A stretch of DNA of 64,000 bases from Pogona vitticeps (lineage: Eukaryota; Chordata; Lepidosauria; Squamata; Agamidae), in the NCBI RefSeq assembly GCF_051106095.1, contig NC_135783.1, positions 208,412,472-208,476,471 of the forward strand. The letters are read 5' to 3'. Below are positions 1 to 9,950 of the stretch, in pieces (position 1 is the first letter of the stretch; each line of letters begins with the position of its first letter). The position numbers and the translations under genes were made by a program. The notes beneath the pieces are model-generated. The model had not been told where the DNA came from. It saw nothing but the letters and a program-made list of their open reading frames with translations, and did no database searches.

Positions 1-441
1 GATTCCCTTGATTACAGTGCCAGCCCTGCTCCGGAGACAGCTTGAAGTATCAACTAATGCACCAAGAATGTAAATGGCAAAAAGGAAATGAAAGAATAAC
101 TTAAGTTTCTGAAATGATCTCCAGAGAATTAAGAGAGGAGAGGAGATGAAAATTGGTATGTTATGCTAATTATAAAAGAAAAACCAATTCAAGCTAACAT
201 ATCCATTACTGTATCTTGGTTCCATTTCTAATTATATGAGAAGTGCTACTGGTTTTCATCCTCCTCACACACTAGTCACCTGATCTGAAAGCCAATCTGC
301 ACAGTTCATTTTTTAAAAAATGGATTTGACCCTCCTTTGCTAGCCTAGTTCTCTTAATCCACAATGCAATTCTGCCATAGTCGCTGGCTCAGCTGAGGAG
401 CCAGTCACAGGACACACTCAACAAATTGAGATATGAAAGAC
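1..441. other. Flanking DNA without a recognisable gene
   Basis: AT-rich sequence up to the left end of the Gypsy element. I see no coding frame with splice sites and no repeat family I can name. Confidence 0.5.
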
Positions 442-446
442 CTATA

Positions 447-959
447 TGTAACAACCCCAGACCTACCGGGATATGCCACAGTTTCACCAAGCTGCCACCA
501 ACCATTCCCTATAAGAAGTCACACAGACCAGGGATGGATTTTTAACAAATAAAGGAATAAGGTTTATTTAAATAACACACAGGGAAAAATAAAATGATCA
601 AGTGAATAAGATACAGTAACGTGGCTTAGTCTCAATCATACATACACCAGTTTGGTTCACACAGAACACCTTTCAATAAAGCACAGACCCTGAACCTATC
701 AGTTCTGGCTACCCATACAGACACCTGAACCTATCAGGTAGGTACTGACTGACACACAGTAGTACCCTGTCTGACACACAGACTCCCACTCCAGCTTCTT
801 CTCTCAGCTCTCCTTCAGCTCTTCCAAACTTCTCCACACACGCTCCACATATATATACAGTACAGCCCCTCCTCCTGATGTCCCGCCTTCCACTCCCCAT
901 AGGATGGAACTTTCCCTCCAACCCATGACAGACAGGTAACATCAGTGCTGTATGTAACA
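447..959 (-). repeat. 3' LTR of the Gypsy element
   Basis: 513-bp repeat, TGTAAC to TGTAACA on the plus strand, matching 4966-5478 with no difference I could find by eye. It holds AATAAA-type and TATA-like stretches (TATATATACA near 846). Confidence 0.93.
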
Positions 960-1231
960 CCTCCCCTCTTTATAAGTTGTTTTGTAGGGGGAAAGCTAAA
1001 GTGCTTTTCTCCAAAAAACAACCTGGATCCAAAACATACAAAAACAGTTATACAATAACATACCATACCATACTTACTCTGGATAAACATATCAATTAGG
1101 CATCTAAACATTTACCATTTACAATACATCAAGTTACCTTTATTCATACAAACCAATCATGTTTAATAAACAAGTACATTTAACCTTTGGTCACCAAAAT
1201 ATATACATAGTCCATGTTTCTTTCGCCGTCT

Positions 1232-2875
1232 TCATTCTTCGGGTCTTCTTGACAAGGCGTCAGCAACACAGTTCACTGACCCTCTGACCACCTTCACTTC
1301 AAAGTCATAGTCTTGCAGGTTTAAAGCCCACCTCATAAGTTTACTATTGTGGGTTTTCATTGTCTTTAACCATTGCAGTGGTGAATGGTCAGTGCACAGA
1401 ATAAAATGTCTTCCCCAGATGTAAGGCTTGGCCTTCTGGATCGCGTAGACTATGGCCAGACACTCCTTTTCCACGGTTGCCAAATGTCTCTCACCTTTCT
1501 GGAGTTTCCTACTCAGGTAGGACACTGGATGCTGGTCACCATTCTCATCCTCCTGGCAAAGAACTGCTCCTACCCCGCTGTTAGACGCATCGGTGTAGAT
1601 GATGAACTCCCGGTCGAAGTCTGGAGCACGCAGCACTGGGTAGTTGATGAGGGCCTCCTTCAACCTCTGGAACGCCTCCTCACAGTCGCTGGTCCACGGG
1701 ATGCGGTCATCAGTCTTCTTCCTCGTCAGATCGGTCAGCGGAGCCGCAATCTCGCTAAACCTCGGGATGAACTTTCTGTAGTAGCCCACCAACCCAAGAA
1801 ATGATTTGATTTTTTCCTTGGTGTTGGGTCTGGGCCAATCACGAACTGCTTCTATCTTGGCCTCTAGGGGTTTTATCACTCCTCCCCCTACTATGTGACC
1901 CAAGTATTTTATTTCTGGGCTACCCAGCTGCAGTTTGTTCTCTTTGCAGGGCCTAGGCCAAAGCACTTCCTCCCCTGGGTTAAAGTGCCTCTCCCTGCCT
2001 TCCTGGTCATCCCAAGCTTTCTTTCTGACCTTTTGAGCTTGCAGGGTCTCTGCTGCTAGCTCTAGGTTTCTCTTTAGGTCATTCCTTAAAGAGTCTATAT
2101 ATGTCACAACGTCTTGTGGGTCATCCTGGGTGATCTGTTCCCAATTTTGTTTGATTAAATCAAGGGGCCCTTTCACCCTTCTCCCAAACAAAAGTTCAAA
2201 CGGACTGAACCCGGTACTGGCTTGTGGCACTGATCGATAAGCAAACAAAAGGGATTGCAGCTTCTGGTCCCAATTGTTTGGATTTTCTGCCAAGTAAGCC
2301 CTAATCATGCGCATTAGAGTCCCATTGAACTTCTCAGTTAACCCATTACTTTCAGGGTGATAGGCAGTGGTTTCCTTGTGTTTAATTCCACAGATTTGCC
2401 ATAACCGTTTCATGAGCTTCGATGTAAACGATGCGCCCAAATCTGTGATTATTTCTGAGGCAAATCCCATCCTGGACATATACCCCGCCAAGGCATCTGC
2501 CACTGTGTTAGTTTCAATGTTAGTCAAGGGAATGGCTTCAGGGTACCTCGTGGCATGGTCCACAATGGTGAAAATGAACCTGTTCCCCCTCTTTGTGGCC
2601 TTGGGCAAAGGTCCCACAATATCCACCCCTATGCATTTGAACAGAGTGTCAATCACAGGCAAAGGGCACAACTTCGCTTTGGTCCTGTCACGGTTATTCC
2701 CCTGCCTCTGACACACATCACATTGTTTACAGAACTCCTTGATCTGCTTCCCTATTTCAGGCCAGTAAAAATTCTGTGTGATTCTCTGCTGTGTTTTGTT
2801 CACCCCTAAGTGCGCAGCAAACATGTCAGAGTGCCCCCTTTTTAAGATCATGGGGCGATACTTTTCAGGTACCAC
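1232..2875 (-). CDS. Gypsy pol part: integrase, then RNase H
   Basis: 547-codon frame. Residues 1-60 hold an HHCC zinc-binding integrase N-terminus ending in CKQCDVCQRQ. Residues about 85-240 are the DDE integrase core (VDIVGPLP, then SNGLTEKFNGTL). The C-terminal 200 residues show the segment that follows RT in Gypsy (KYLGHIV, FLGLVGYYRKFIPRF) and RNase H with YTDAS, EKECLAIVYA, TDHSPLQWL and ADALSRR. In ordinary Gypsy pol the order is RT, RNase H, integrase; here integrase comes first. The frame likely lacks its own initiator context and would be made as part of a Gag-Pol precursor, which is normal for the family. Confidence 0.88.
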   Translation of the reverse strand: MVPEKYRPMILKRGHSDMFAAHLGVNKTQQRITQNFYWPEIGKQIKEFCKQCDVCQRQGNNRDRTKAKLCPLPVIDTLFKCIGVDIVGPLPKATKRGNRFIFTIVDHATRYPEAIPLTNIETNTVADALAGYMSRMGFASEIITDLGASFTSKLMKRLWQICGIKHKETTAYHPESNGLTEKFNGTLMRMIRAYLAENPNNWDQKLQSLLFAYRSVPQASTGFSPFELLFGRRVKGPLDLIKQNWEQITQDDPQDVVTYIDSLRNDLKRNLELAAETLQAQKVRKKAWDDQEGRERHFNPGEEVLWPRPCKENKLQLGSPEIKYLGHIVGGGVIKPLEAKIEAVRDWPRPNTKEKIKSFLGLVGYYRKFIPRFSEIAAPLTDLTRKKTDDRIPWTSDCEEAFQRLKEALINYPVLRAPDFDREFIIYTDASNSGVGAVLCQEDENGDQHPVSYLSRKLQKGERHLATVEKECLAIVYAIQKAKPYIWGRHFILCTDHSPLQWLKTMKTHNSKLMRWALNLQDYDFEVKVVRGSVNCVADALSRRPEE

Positions 2876-2947
2876 TAGCTGACTTCTGATCCCATCTCCC
2901 CCTTTTGAGATATTCCTCAGGGTCTCTCTATATAGAATTCCCTTTTT

Positions 2948-4555
2948 CTATCGAAATCTCACTGGGGTTTCAGGTGTTAGCTGGGCGTCTGTCACCTGTT
3001 CAAAACACTTTTGGAGAGTGGCGTCTGCCTTTTGCTCTTGGCCAAATCGGCTGTCTGTGGTTAAGGTTTCCACCACAGCTTCGGAACTACCCTCTGCTTC
3101 CGTCTCGGGCTCTTCAGTACCCCCTTGAACTGTCCCCGTGGTAGCTTGTGAGCGTGTAATCACTAGCACCCGTTTCACATGTTCAGCCAGGTCATTTCCC
3201 ACGAGCACGGCTGCTGGCAGAGTCGATGAAATCGCTAGCCGCCAAACTCCCCTCCAGCCTTGAAAGTTCACAGGTACCTCCGCTACTGGCAGCGAGATCA
3301 CCTGTCCCTCAATCCCTGCCACCTTCATGCTCTCATTCGGGATTATATACTCCCTAGGAATAATGTCTGGATGGCACAGGGTCACCTGGGAACAAGTATC
3401 CCTCAGCCCCCTATACTGATGGTCAAGTATTCCTACGTCCACCCCTGCGGTTTCAAACAACTGCGAATCTGTTCTCACTAGCAAGCAGCGCTTGACCTCC
3501 ACAAGAGGACCATTTTCCTCAGCCTGATCAGCAGATGTAACTGTTCCAGATTGAGTAGCCATGGCAACAGGCTCCCTCAGTGACAAGGAGCTTTGCTCTT
3601 TCTGGACACAGAACACAGCTTTTGGCTTGGTTCCACTCAAATCATGAGGCAAATTTCCCTTTATCTGCTTCCATTTCTCACACCCTGAGATTAGATGGCC
3701 CTTTCCCTGACAGAAATAACATTTTCTGCTGTACTTGGAGTCTTTCTCCTCTGGTTTTGGTTTTCCCTCCAAAATCTGGTTCCTGGACTGGCTCTGCCCA
3801 GAAGTTTTATCAACAAAATGGCCGCCCATTTTTGGCGGGCTCTGAACTAACCCTTTGGAGTACTTAGGGTCCCACGTTTCCCTCATGTTTTCCTCAGAAT
3901 AATTCAAGTTTTGATGTTGTGCCTTAACCTGTGTGCCTTCTTTTGGTTTCTTTTCTAGCTGCAATTTCTTCTCTTTTATTCTCAAATCCAGCTCCTTTTC
4001 CTTAGCCTCAAACTCAGCCCTGATCTGTAAACTTTCTTCCTCAGCCCTAGCTTTTATCTCTTTTACTTTTTCTTCAGTCTTATCTCTGATTTCTTTTAAT
4101 TTAATGTCTTTTTGCTGATTATATTTTTCAAGATCTTGCTCACTTTGTCTGACCTGAGCCTCATACTTTTCTCTTTCCGAAATTTCTTCAACTGATAAAT
4201 TGTTATTTCTCTTATTTAGGAATGTTAATTCTAATTGTGCCATTCTAATTCTGTGTTTCAGTTCCATCTCTTCTATCCTCATGGCCATTCCCCTTTTCTT
4301 GGCATCTGCCTCTGCCTGACTGATTTCAGATCTTTCTCTTAAGTCTAATTCCCTCATCCTCAGTTCATGCTGTTGGGCTAGGAGCATTTTTCTGAGTTCT
4401 GGGTTCTGTTCTCCCGTGCTCTCATCCTGCACTGAGCCAAATTCCTCCTCAGAACCTTGGTCTACCTGGGGTTCCCTCGCTTCACCCATTTCTGCCATTT
4501 GGCTTCGAGTCAAGGGCATAATCCCCCCCCAAAACAGGCTGCTTTCAAAAGTCAA
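2948..4555 (-). CDS. Gypsy Gag-like protein with zinc knuckle and protease-like region
   Basis: 535-codon frame starting just inside the 5' leader. Residues about 50-215 are rich in E, K, R and Q and look like a long coiled coil. A CCHC knuckle (CYFCQGKGHLISGC) lies near residue 275. Residues about 360-460 resemble the protease-like region of Gypsy elements (LRDTCSQVTLCHPDI, LVGNDL). A related region is found in the fossil at 38.9-39.3 kb, so the two elements are relatives. I do not see an obvious capsid fold by eye. Confidence 0.85.
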   Translation of the reverse strand: MTFESSLFWGGIMPLTRSQMAEMGEAREPQVDQGSEEEFGSVQDESTGEQNPELRKMLLAQQHELRMRELDLRERSEISQAEADAKKRGMAMRIEEMELKHRIRMAQLELTFLNKRNNNLSVEEISEREKYEAQVRQSEQDLEKYNQQKDIKLKEIRDKTEEKVKEIKARAEEESLQIRAEFEAKEKELDLRIKEKKLQLEKKPKEGTQVKAQHQNLNYSEENMRETWDPKYSKGLVQSPPKMGGHFVDKTSGQSQSRNQILEGKPKPEEKDSKYSRKCYFCQGKGHLISGCEKWKQIKGNLPHDLSGTKPKAVFCVQKEQSSLSLREPVAMATQSGTVTSADQAEENGPLVEVKRCLLVRTDSQLFETAGVDVGILDHQYRGLRDTCSQVTLCHPDIIPREYIIPNESMKVAGIEGQVISLPVAEVPVNFQGWRGVWRLAISSTLPAAVLVGNDLAEHVKRVLVITRSQATTGTVQGGTEEPETEAEGSSEAVVETLTTDSRFGQEQKADATLQKCFEQVTDAQLTPETPVRFR

Positions 4556-4965
4556 GCCTCAAAATAAAGCGACCACTTTTTTTTTTCTCTTTTGCCTCAG
4601 AACCAGCCTTCTATAGATTGCTGCTGTTCTTCAGCACTAACTTGCAACTGTTGCCAGCCAGAGTCTACCCCCCTCTGCTAGGCCTCTCAGTAGACAAGCT
4701 AGATCACTGCTACTTCACTCAGCTTTGCCTCAGCTTTTTCCCGCCAAAACAGGTTGCCTCAGAGCTCCCTAATCTAGTCCCACCAATCTGAGGTTACACG
4801 TTCTTCCACTAGCGTACCTCCCCGTGAGGTAAGCCTAGAAGATTACCTACGCGCTCTCAGATTGTCCCTGACTAGACCCCCCTTGCTCTGGGCACACTTG
4901 CCAAGGCTTTGCTGGACCACTGGACAACTGGACCAGTCGTATCCCACACGCTGGACACCAATCAA

Positions 4966-5478
4966 TGTAACAACCCCAGACCTACCGGGATATGCCACAG
5001 TTTCACCAAGCTGCCACCAACCATTCCCTATAAGAAGTCACACAGACCAGGGATGGATTTTTAACAAATAAAGGAATAAGGTTTATTTAAATAACACACA
5101 GGGAAAAATAAAATGATCAAGTGAATAAGATACAGTAACGTGGCTTAGTCTCAATCATACATACACCAGTTTGGTTCACACAGAACACCTTTCAATAAAG
5201 CACAGACCCTGAACCTATCAGTTCTGGCTACCCATACAGACACCTGAACCTATCAGGTAGGTACTGACTGACACACAGTAGTACCCTGTCTGACACACAG
5301 ACTCCCACTCCAGCTTCTTCTCTCAGCTCTCCTTCAGCTCTTCCAAACTTCTCCACACACGCTCCACATATATATACAGTACAGCCCCTCCTCCTGATGT
5401 CCCGCCTTCCACTCCCCATAGGATGGAACTTTCCCTCCAACCCATGACAGACAGGTAACATCAGTGCTGTATGTAACA
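4966..5478 (-). repeat. 5' LTR of the Gypsy element
   Basis: Partner of 447-959 and of equal length (513 bp). It is followed on its outer side by the CTATA target duplication (5479-5483). Confidence 0.93.
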
Positions 5479-5485
5479 CTATACA

Positions 5486-7215
5486 CAAAAGGTTCCCCTT
5501 TTTAGCTGCTTTCTCTTTCTAGAATCTAGCTTCCAAAAATTACATTTTTGGACTGCCCCTCTCAGAATGGCCCAACCATAATCATCCTTGTGATACAGTG
5601 GGGGGGGGGAGTGCGGCCCCCTTGGGGGAACCTGCTGCATTTGAAGGGAGCCACAGACTGGAAACAATTTTCACACATCACCTTATAAGGTTTCTTATGA
5701 GACTTATTAGGCCCATTAGGAAGAAACTGAGTTTTGCAGCAGACAACATCAGCAATTATAGGCCCGTCACCAATGTTTCTTTCATTAGCAAAGTGGTGGA
5801 GAGGGTGGTGGCCGATTAGCTTCAGGCTCATTTGGATGAAACAAATGCCCTGGATCCATTCCAGTCGGGTTTCAGGCCGCGCCATGGTACAGAGACGGCA
5901 TTGGTTGCCCTGTATGATGACCTATTGAGAGAGGCTGACAGAGGTAAAACATCCCTGTTGGTCCTCCTTGATATATCAGTGGCCTTTGATACCATTGACC
6001 ACGGTATCCTCCTGGGGAGGCTCTCCAAGTTGGGAATCGGTTTTCTGGTGCTTGCCTGGCTCCAATCCTTCTTGGAGAACCATTGTCAGAGAGTACAGCT
6101 TAGCGAGTGTATCAGCCCCGTGGAGTCTCAATTGTGGGGTTCCGCAGGGCTTGATTATCTCCCCGCTGCTGTTTAACATTTACATGAGGCCACCGGGTGG
6201 GGTCATCAGGGGATGTAGGGCTTCATGTCATCAATACACTGATGACACTCAGCTCTACATCTCCTTTTTTTCCAACAGCAGTGGATGCCATTTCGTCCCT
6301 TCAGTGCTGCCTGGAGTCTGTACTGCAATGGATGCAGGAGAATGGACTGAAGCTGAACCCGGACAAGACGGAGGTCCTGAGGATGGGTGGCCCCACCATC
6401 GGTGGTTTTGGAAGCTCCCTCTCTTTTGGGGGAGTGACTCTCACCACGAAGAGTGAGGTTCGCAGCTTGGGGTCCATCTGGATACTTCGCTTACCATGGA
6501 AACCCAGGTGGCATCAGTGGTCCACTCCACCTATTTCCATCTCAGACAGATTGCTCAGCTGCGTCCCTATCTTGATGTTGAGGTGCTCACCCTTCTGGCC
6601 TATGAGCTTGTAGCCTCAAGATTAGACTACTGTAATGCACTCTACGTGGGGCTACCTTTGAGATTGATGTGGAAGCTTCAAATGATGCAGAACACAGTGG
6701 CCAGACTTCTCACCAGGTGAGATATTTCCCCCACTCTGGTTGTCCTGCACTGGCTGCCCGTTTGTTTCCACATTGATTTCAAAGTGTTAATGATGACATA
6801 TAAAGCCCAAAATGGTTTGGGACCTCGATATCTAGCGGAACACCTCCTCCCACCTAGATCTACCCAAATCACTCATTCTAGCCAGGATCAGTGGCTGAGG
6901 GGCCTAACGTCTAGAGAGGCCCAGAGAGAAAACAAGAAACTGAGCCTTCTTGGCAGTGGCCCCTCACCTCTGGAATAGTCTGCCCATAGAGATCTGCCTG
7001 GTTCCCTCACTGGGTGTTTTTAAGAGCAAACCTAAGACCTGGCTCTTTAGGAAGGCTTTCCCTCCTGTCATCACCTAATGACCTTGCCATTTTGGATTAT
7101 ATTGTCACTGTTGTTTTTATTTTATTTTTATTACTTTTATGTCTTATTGTTAGCTGCCCAGAGTAGACTTTGGTTTAGATGGATGGGGTATAAATTGGAT
7201 AAATAAATAAATAAA
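5486..7215 (+). mobile_element. 5'-truncated L2/CR1-group LINE
   Basis: Non-LTR retrotransposon ending in an ATAA-type tail (about 7190-7215). The 7-bp repeat CTATACA at 5479-5485 and 7216-7222 fits its target duplication. Translated pieces show RT motifs: NYRPVT (5754), FDTIDHGILLGRL (5988), PQGLIISPLLFNIYM (6141) and YTDDTQLYISF (6236). The 3' part carries the usual C-terminal pieces (PPRSTQITHSSQ near 6851). Fragments of the same family recur at 17.2-17.7 kb and 57.6-58.0 kb. Confidence 0.85.
5754..6980 (+). pseudogene. Broken LINE reverse transcriptase
   Basis: RT-coding remnant of the L2-like LINE. The reading moves between all three plus frames: RT1 motifs in the frame of 5832-6176, the SPLLFNIY and YTDD stretch in the frame of 5968-6456, and the C-terminal part in the frames of 6496-6720 and 6784-6978, with a stop near 6718. 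The palm motif YTDD is kept. No endonuclease domain remains, as expected from 5' truncation. Confidence 0.8.
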
Positions 7216-7222
7216 CTATACA

Positions 7223-8515
7223 ATCCTGACTCGGTCTCTTTTTCTTTCATATTATGTTTACAGCCATGGTCAAAAAGAGGTTGAGAATGGTTAACTCGCA
7301 CGATAAATGTTCAGGTAACCCATCCAGGCTACCAGTGAAAGAGGACCCAACACAACTGGACTAAAACGGTCAGTGAATGAGAGCTACAGAGCAAGACATC
7401 ACATCGTCCTTGATAAGTTATTGCCTTGAAAAGGAACATTTGCTTTCTATCAGAAGAGATACAGAGCAGACTAGTAATGGATACAAAGTTCACTTAAAGG
7501 CTTTCTTTTCTCGCGAGCGATCCATGATTTATTAAAATCAGCAAGGACCCTGAGAACATAGGCAGAGAAAGAAATCTGTCCACTATATAAAAGTTATTGT
7601 GAGAGGGTGTGCACACAAAAAGTTGTGAGGAATATGTGGCCATATGGATGTTGTGCTAGAACTCCCAGGAAGACCAGCCAGCAAAAGCAATAGCAAGGGT
7701 TGACGGGATTTGCCTTTGAACACCTTCTCGAGGGCCACATGTTTCTCCTCTCTGAAATCCCGGAATTGCTATATTCATGTTTTGGGGGATTTTGTCTGGG
7801 ATCTAGGCTATATTTACAGCTGAGGAGAAGTCAAACCCAGCTACTCCTTTCTATCCCTGAGCAAAATTTTCAATTTCCTCTTAATTCCCGGTTAAATGCC
7901 ACCACCAGCCTTCTCTTCCCTTTTCGCTCTGCACATGCCCAATGAAATCAGTTCCCTTTGGTAACACGACCTGAGCAGCTTGGCTTCTGAATCAGCTTAA
8001 CTAAAGATAGCTCTGCAAGAAAGAGAACCTCCACAGGAATTTTATTAAAAAGGAATTTTATTAAAAGTAAAATACGTACCAACAGTGTGAAAAGTGGTTA
8101 GGTTGCAAAGATTGCATTTGAAGATTTTCAGGCAAGCACAACTTTCAGCTACAGGCATTAAGGATTAAGAAATGCAGCGATTACAGCAAACTAAGATTCC
8201 TATCAGATTCCTATCCATATCCTTCCCACTGCTACACCTCCGTCTCTCAGTCTCCTTTTTGTTTGACTTGGGAGCCCTACTTAAGCTCCCAGCTTAGTGT
8301 GTGTATTTTGTGGGCACTTGGCCACCACACTCAAATAGGCTTTGACTTCTCTTTGAAACTGGGTACTTCAGCCACTTTGTCCTGCAGGCAGAAACAGTCT
8401 CTGTGTTTATTTAGCATGTGAAGGAAACAGGCCCCCTGGGGGATTGCTTCCTTCCCTTTCTGCACCAAATGGAGGTCTTCCCGGATCCTCTGATTTCCTG
8501 ATATCGTCTGCATGT
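7223..8515. other. No gene recognised between LINE and DIRS
   Basis: About 1.3 kb without a convincing coding frame or a repeat I can name. An imperfect duplication of GGAATTTTATTAAAA sits at about 8036-8070. Confidence 0.4.
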
Positions 8516-8706
8516 AAAGAAAGGTTACTTACCTGTAACGATGGTTCTTCAAGTGGTCATTCTGTGAATGCACACAAAGGGTTAATACCAGCGCCAGCAT
8601 TGGTCCTCTCGGAACATTCTCTAGCTGCAAGAGAAAAGTAACAATGTTTAGGACTACCCCTACTGCGCACGCCCAGCCTAACCGTCCCTCAGTTCCATTT
8701 GTCCGC
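8516..8706. repeat. DIRS inverted terminal repeat, 3' end
   Basis: Its segment around 8566-8696 (GTGAATGCACACAAAGGG, then TTAGGACTACCCCTACTG) is the inverted complement of 14461-14605. The outer 65 bases are also complementary to 8763-8829. Confidence 0.9.
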
Positions 8707-8762
8707 CACAGGTACCTGAAGTTATAGAGATACCAGTAACAGAGAAACAGAGGGGAGGCTGG

Positions 8763-8870
8763 GCGGGATTGTGTGAATTCACAGAATGACCACTTGAAGA
8801 ACCATCGTTACAGGTAAGTAACCTTTCTTTCTTCATCGTGGTCTTCTGTGAATGCACACAAAGGGTGATT
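8763..8870. repeat. DIRS internal complementary region
   Basis: The left half (8763-8829) is the reverse complement of the outer end of the left terminal repeat, with CATTCTGTGAAT shared. The right half (8830-8870, CATCGTGGTCTTCTGTGA) is the reverse complement of the outer end of the right terminal repeat (14572-14610). Such a joined pair of end complements is the hallmark used by DIRS elements to template a closed circle during replication. Confidence 0.85.
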
Positions 8871-8899
8871 AGCACGCTTACTAACCGGATGGTGGGCTG

Positions 8900-9950
8900 T
8901 CACTGAAGAACAGATGTTAACACTGCCCTCCCGAATCTCGTCTCATCTCTTGCCCTCATGTCCAATCTGTAGTGGGTTATGAAGGTAGAGGCATTGGACC
9001 AAGTAGCGGACCGGCAGATGTCGGGCAGGTCGATGCCACGGAGTAAGGCAGTTGATGAGGCTATAGCCCTGGTGGAGTGGGCCCTAAATCCCTCTGGAGG
9101 GTCCCTGCGGTTGAGTTCGTAGGCAAGGGCGATGGTAGATACAAGCCACCTAGAGAGTGTCGACGGCGAGGCCGGACAGCCCTTCTTAGGACCAAAGTAA
9201 CAGAGGAAAAGCCTGTTCGCCTGTCGAAAGTCCTTAGTCCTGGATACATAAAAGGCGAGGGATCGTCTAACATCGAGCATGTGAAGCATGCGCTCAACAT
9301 CGGTAGCCGGAGACGGAAACAAGGTTGGCAGAATCAGTGGCTGATTGACATGGAAGTCCGAGACTACTTTAGGGAGAAACGAAACGTCCAAGTAGAGCAT
9401 AACCTTGTCCCTGAAGAATTGAAGGAATGGCTGATCAGAGCGAAGCGCTGCTAATTCACTAGCCCGGCGAGCAGACGTGATAGCCACCAGGAACAGTGTC
9501 TTCAAAGAGAGTAGCTTAAGGTCACAGGTAGCCATGGGCTCAAAAGGAGGCCTGGAAAGGGCATGTAGGACCAAGTGCAGGGACCACTGTGGAAGTGGTG
9601 GACGAATAGGAGGTCGAAGATTAGAGAGGCCTCTCAAGAACATTCTAACTGTAGGGTGAGAGAAAAGCCGGGAGGAGGGTGAGTTTCTGGGTTGGAAGAA
9701 AACAACCGCTGCGAGATACACTTTGATAGTAGAAATAGAAAGGTGAAAGTCAAACAGATAACAGAGGTACTGTAGAAGTGTGGCAACAGATACAGGGGAC
9801 GGAACGAGATCCCTCTGCTGGGTAAACTTCAAAAAACTCTTCCACTTGTACGCATACAAGCGAGATGTGGAAGGCTTGACGGCGTTATTCAAGACTTCCT
9901 TGATTTCGGGACGATCCTCCACGCTGTCAGATGGAGCGCTTCGAGGTCCG
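8900..9950 (-). CDS. DIRS tyrosine recombinase
   Basis: C-terminal third of a frame that stays open from 11704 down to 8900; only about the last 340 codons look like the enzyme. It shows the tyrosine-recombinase tetrad: Arg in SARRASELAALR, the HxxR box in RAHSTRAIASS, and the nucleophile Tyr in FITHYRLDMRA. It joins the circular DNA copy into the genome. The part upstream of about 9950 overlaps the RT frame, and overlapping pol frames are usual in DIRS elements. Confidence 0.85.

Larger units (their letters stand above)
447..5478 (-). mobile_element. Gypsy (Metaviridae) LTR retrotransposon
   Basis: Two 513-bp direct terminal repeats (447-959 and 4966-5478) bound an internal region with two long minus-strand frames. 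The target-site duplication CTATA lies at 442-446 and 5479-5483. A purine tract reading AAAGAGGGGAGG abuts the 3' LTR (about 960-972, minus). A TGG-led stretch reading TGGTGTCCAGCG next to the 5' LTR could be the primer-binding site. Parts seen are Gag with a zinc knuckle, a protease-like region, integrase and RNase H. The LTRs look identical by eye, so insertion was recent. The order of pol parts is unusual and a clear RT palm is not seen, so the copy is probably not complete even though its frames are long. Confidence 0.93.
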
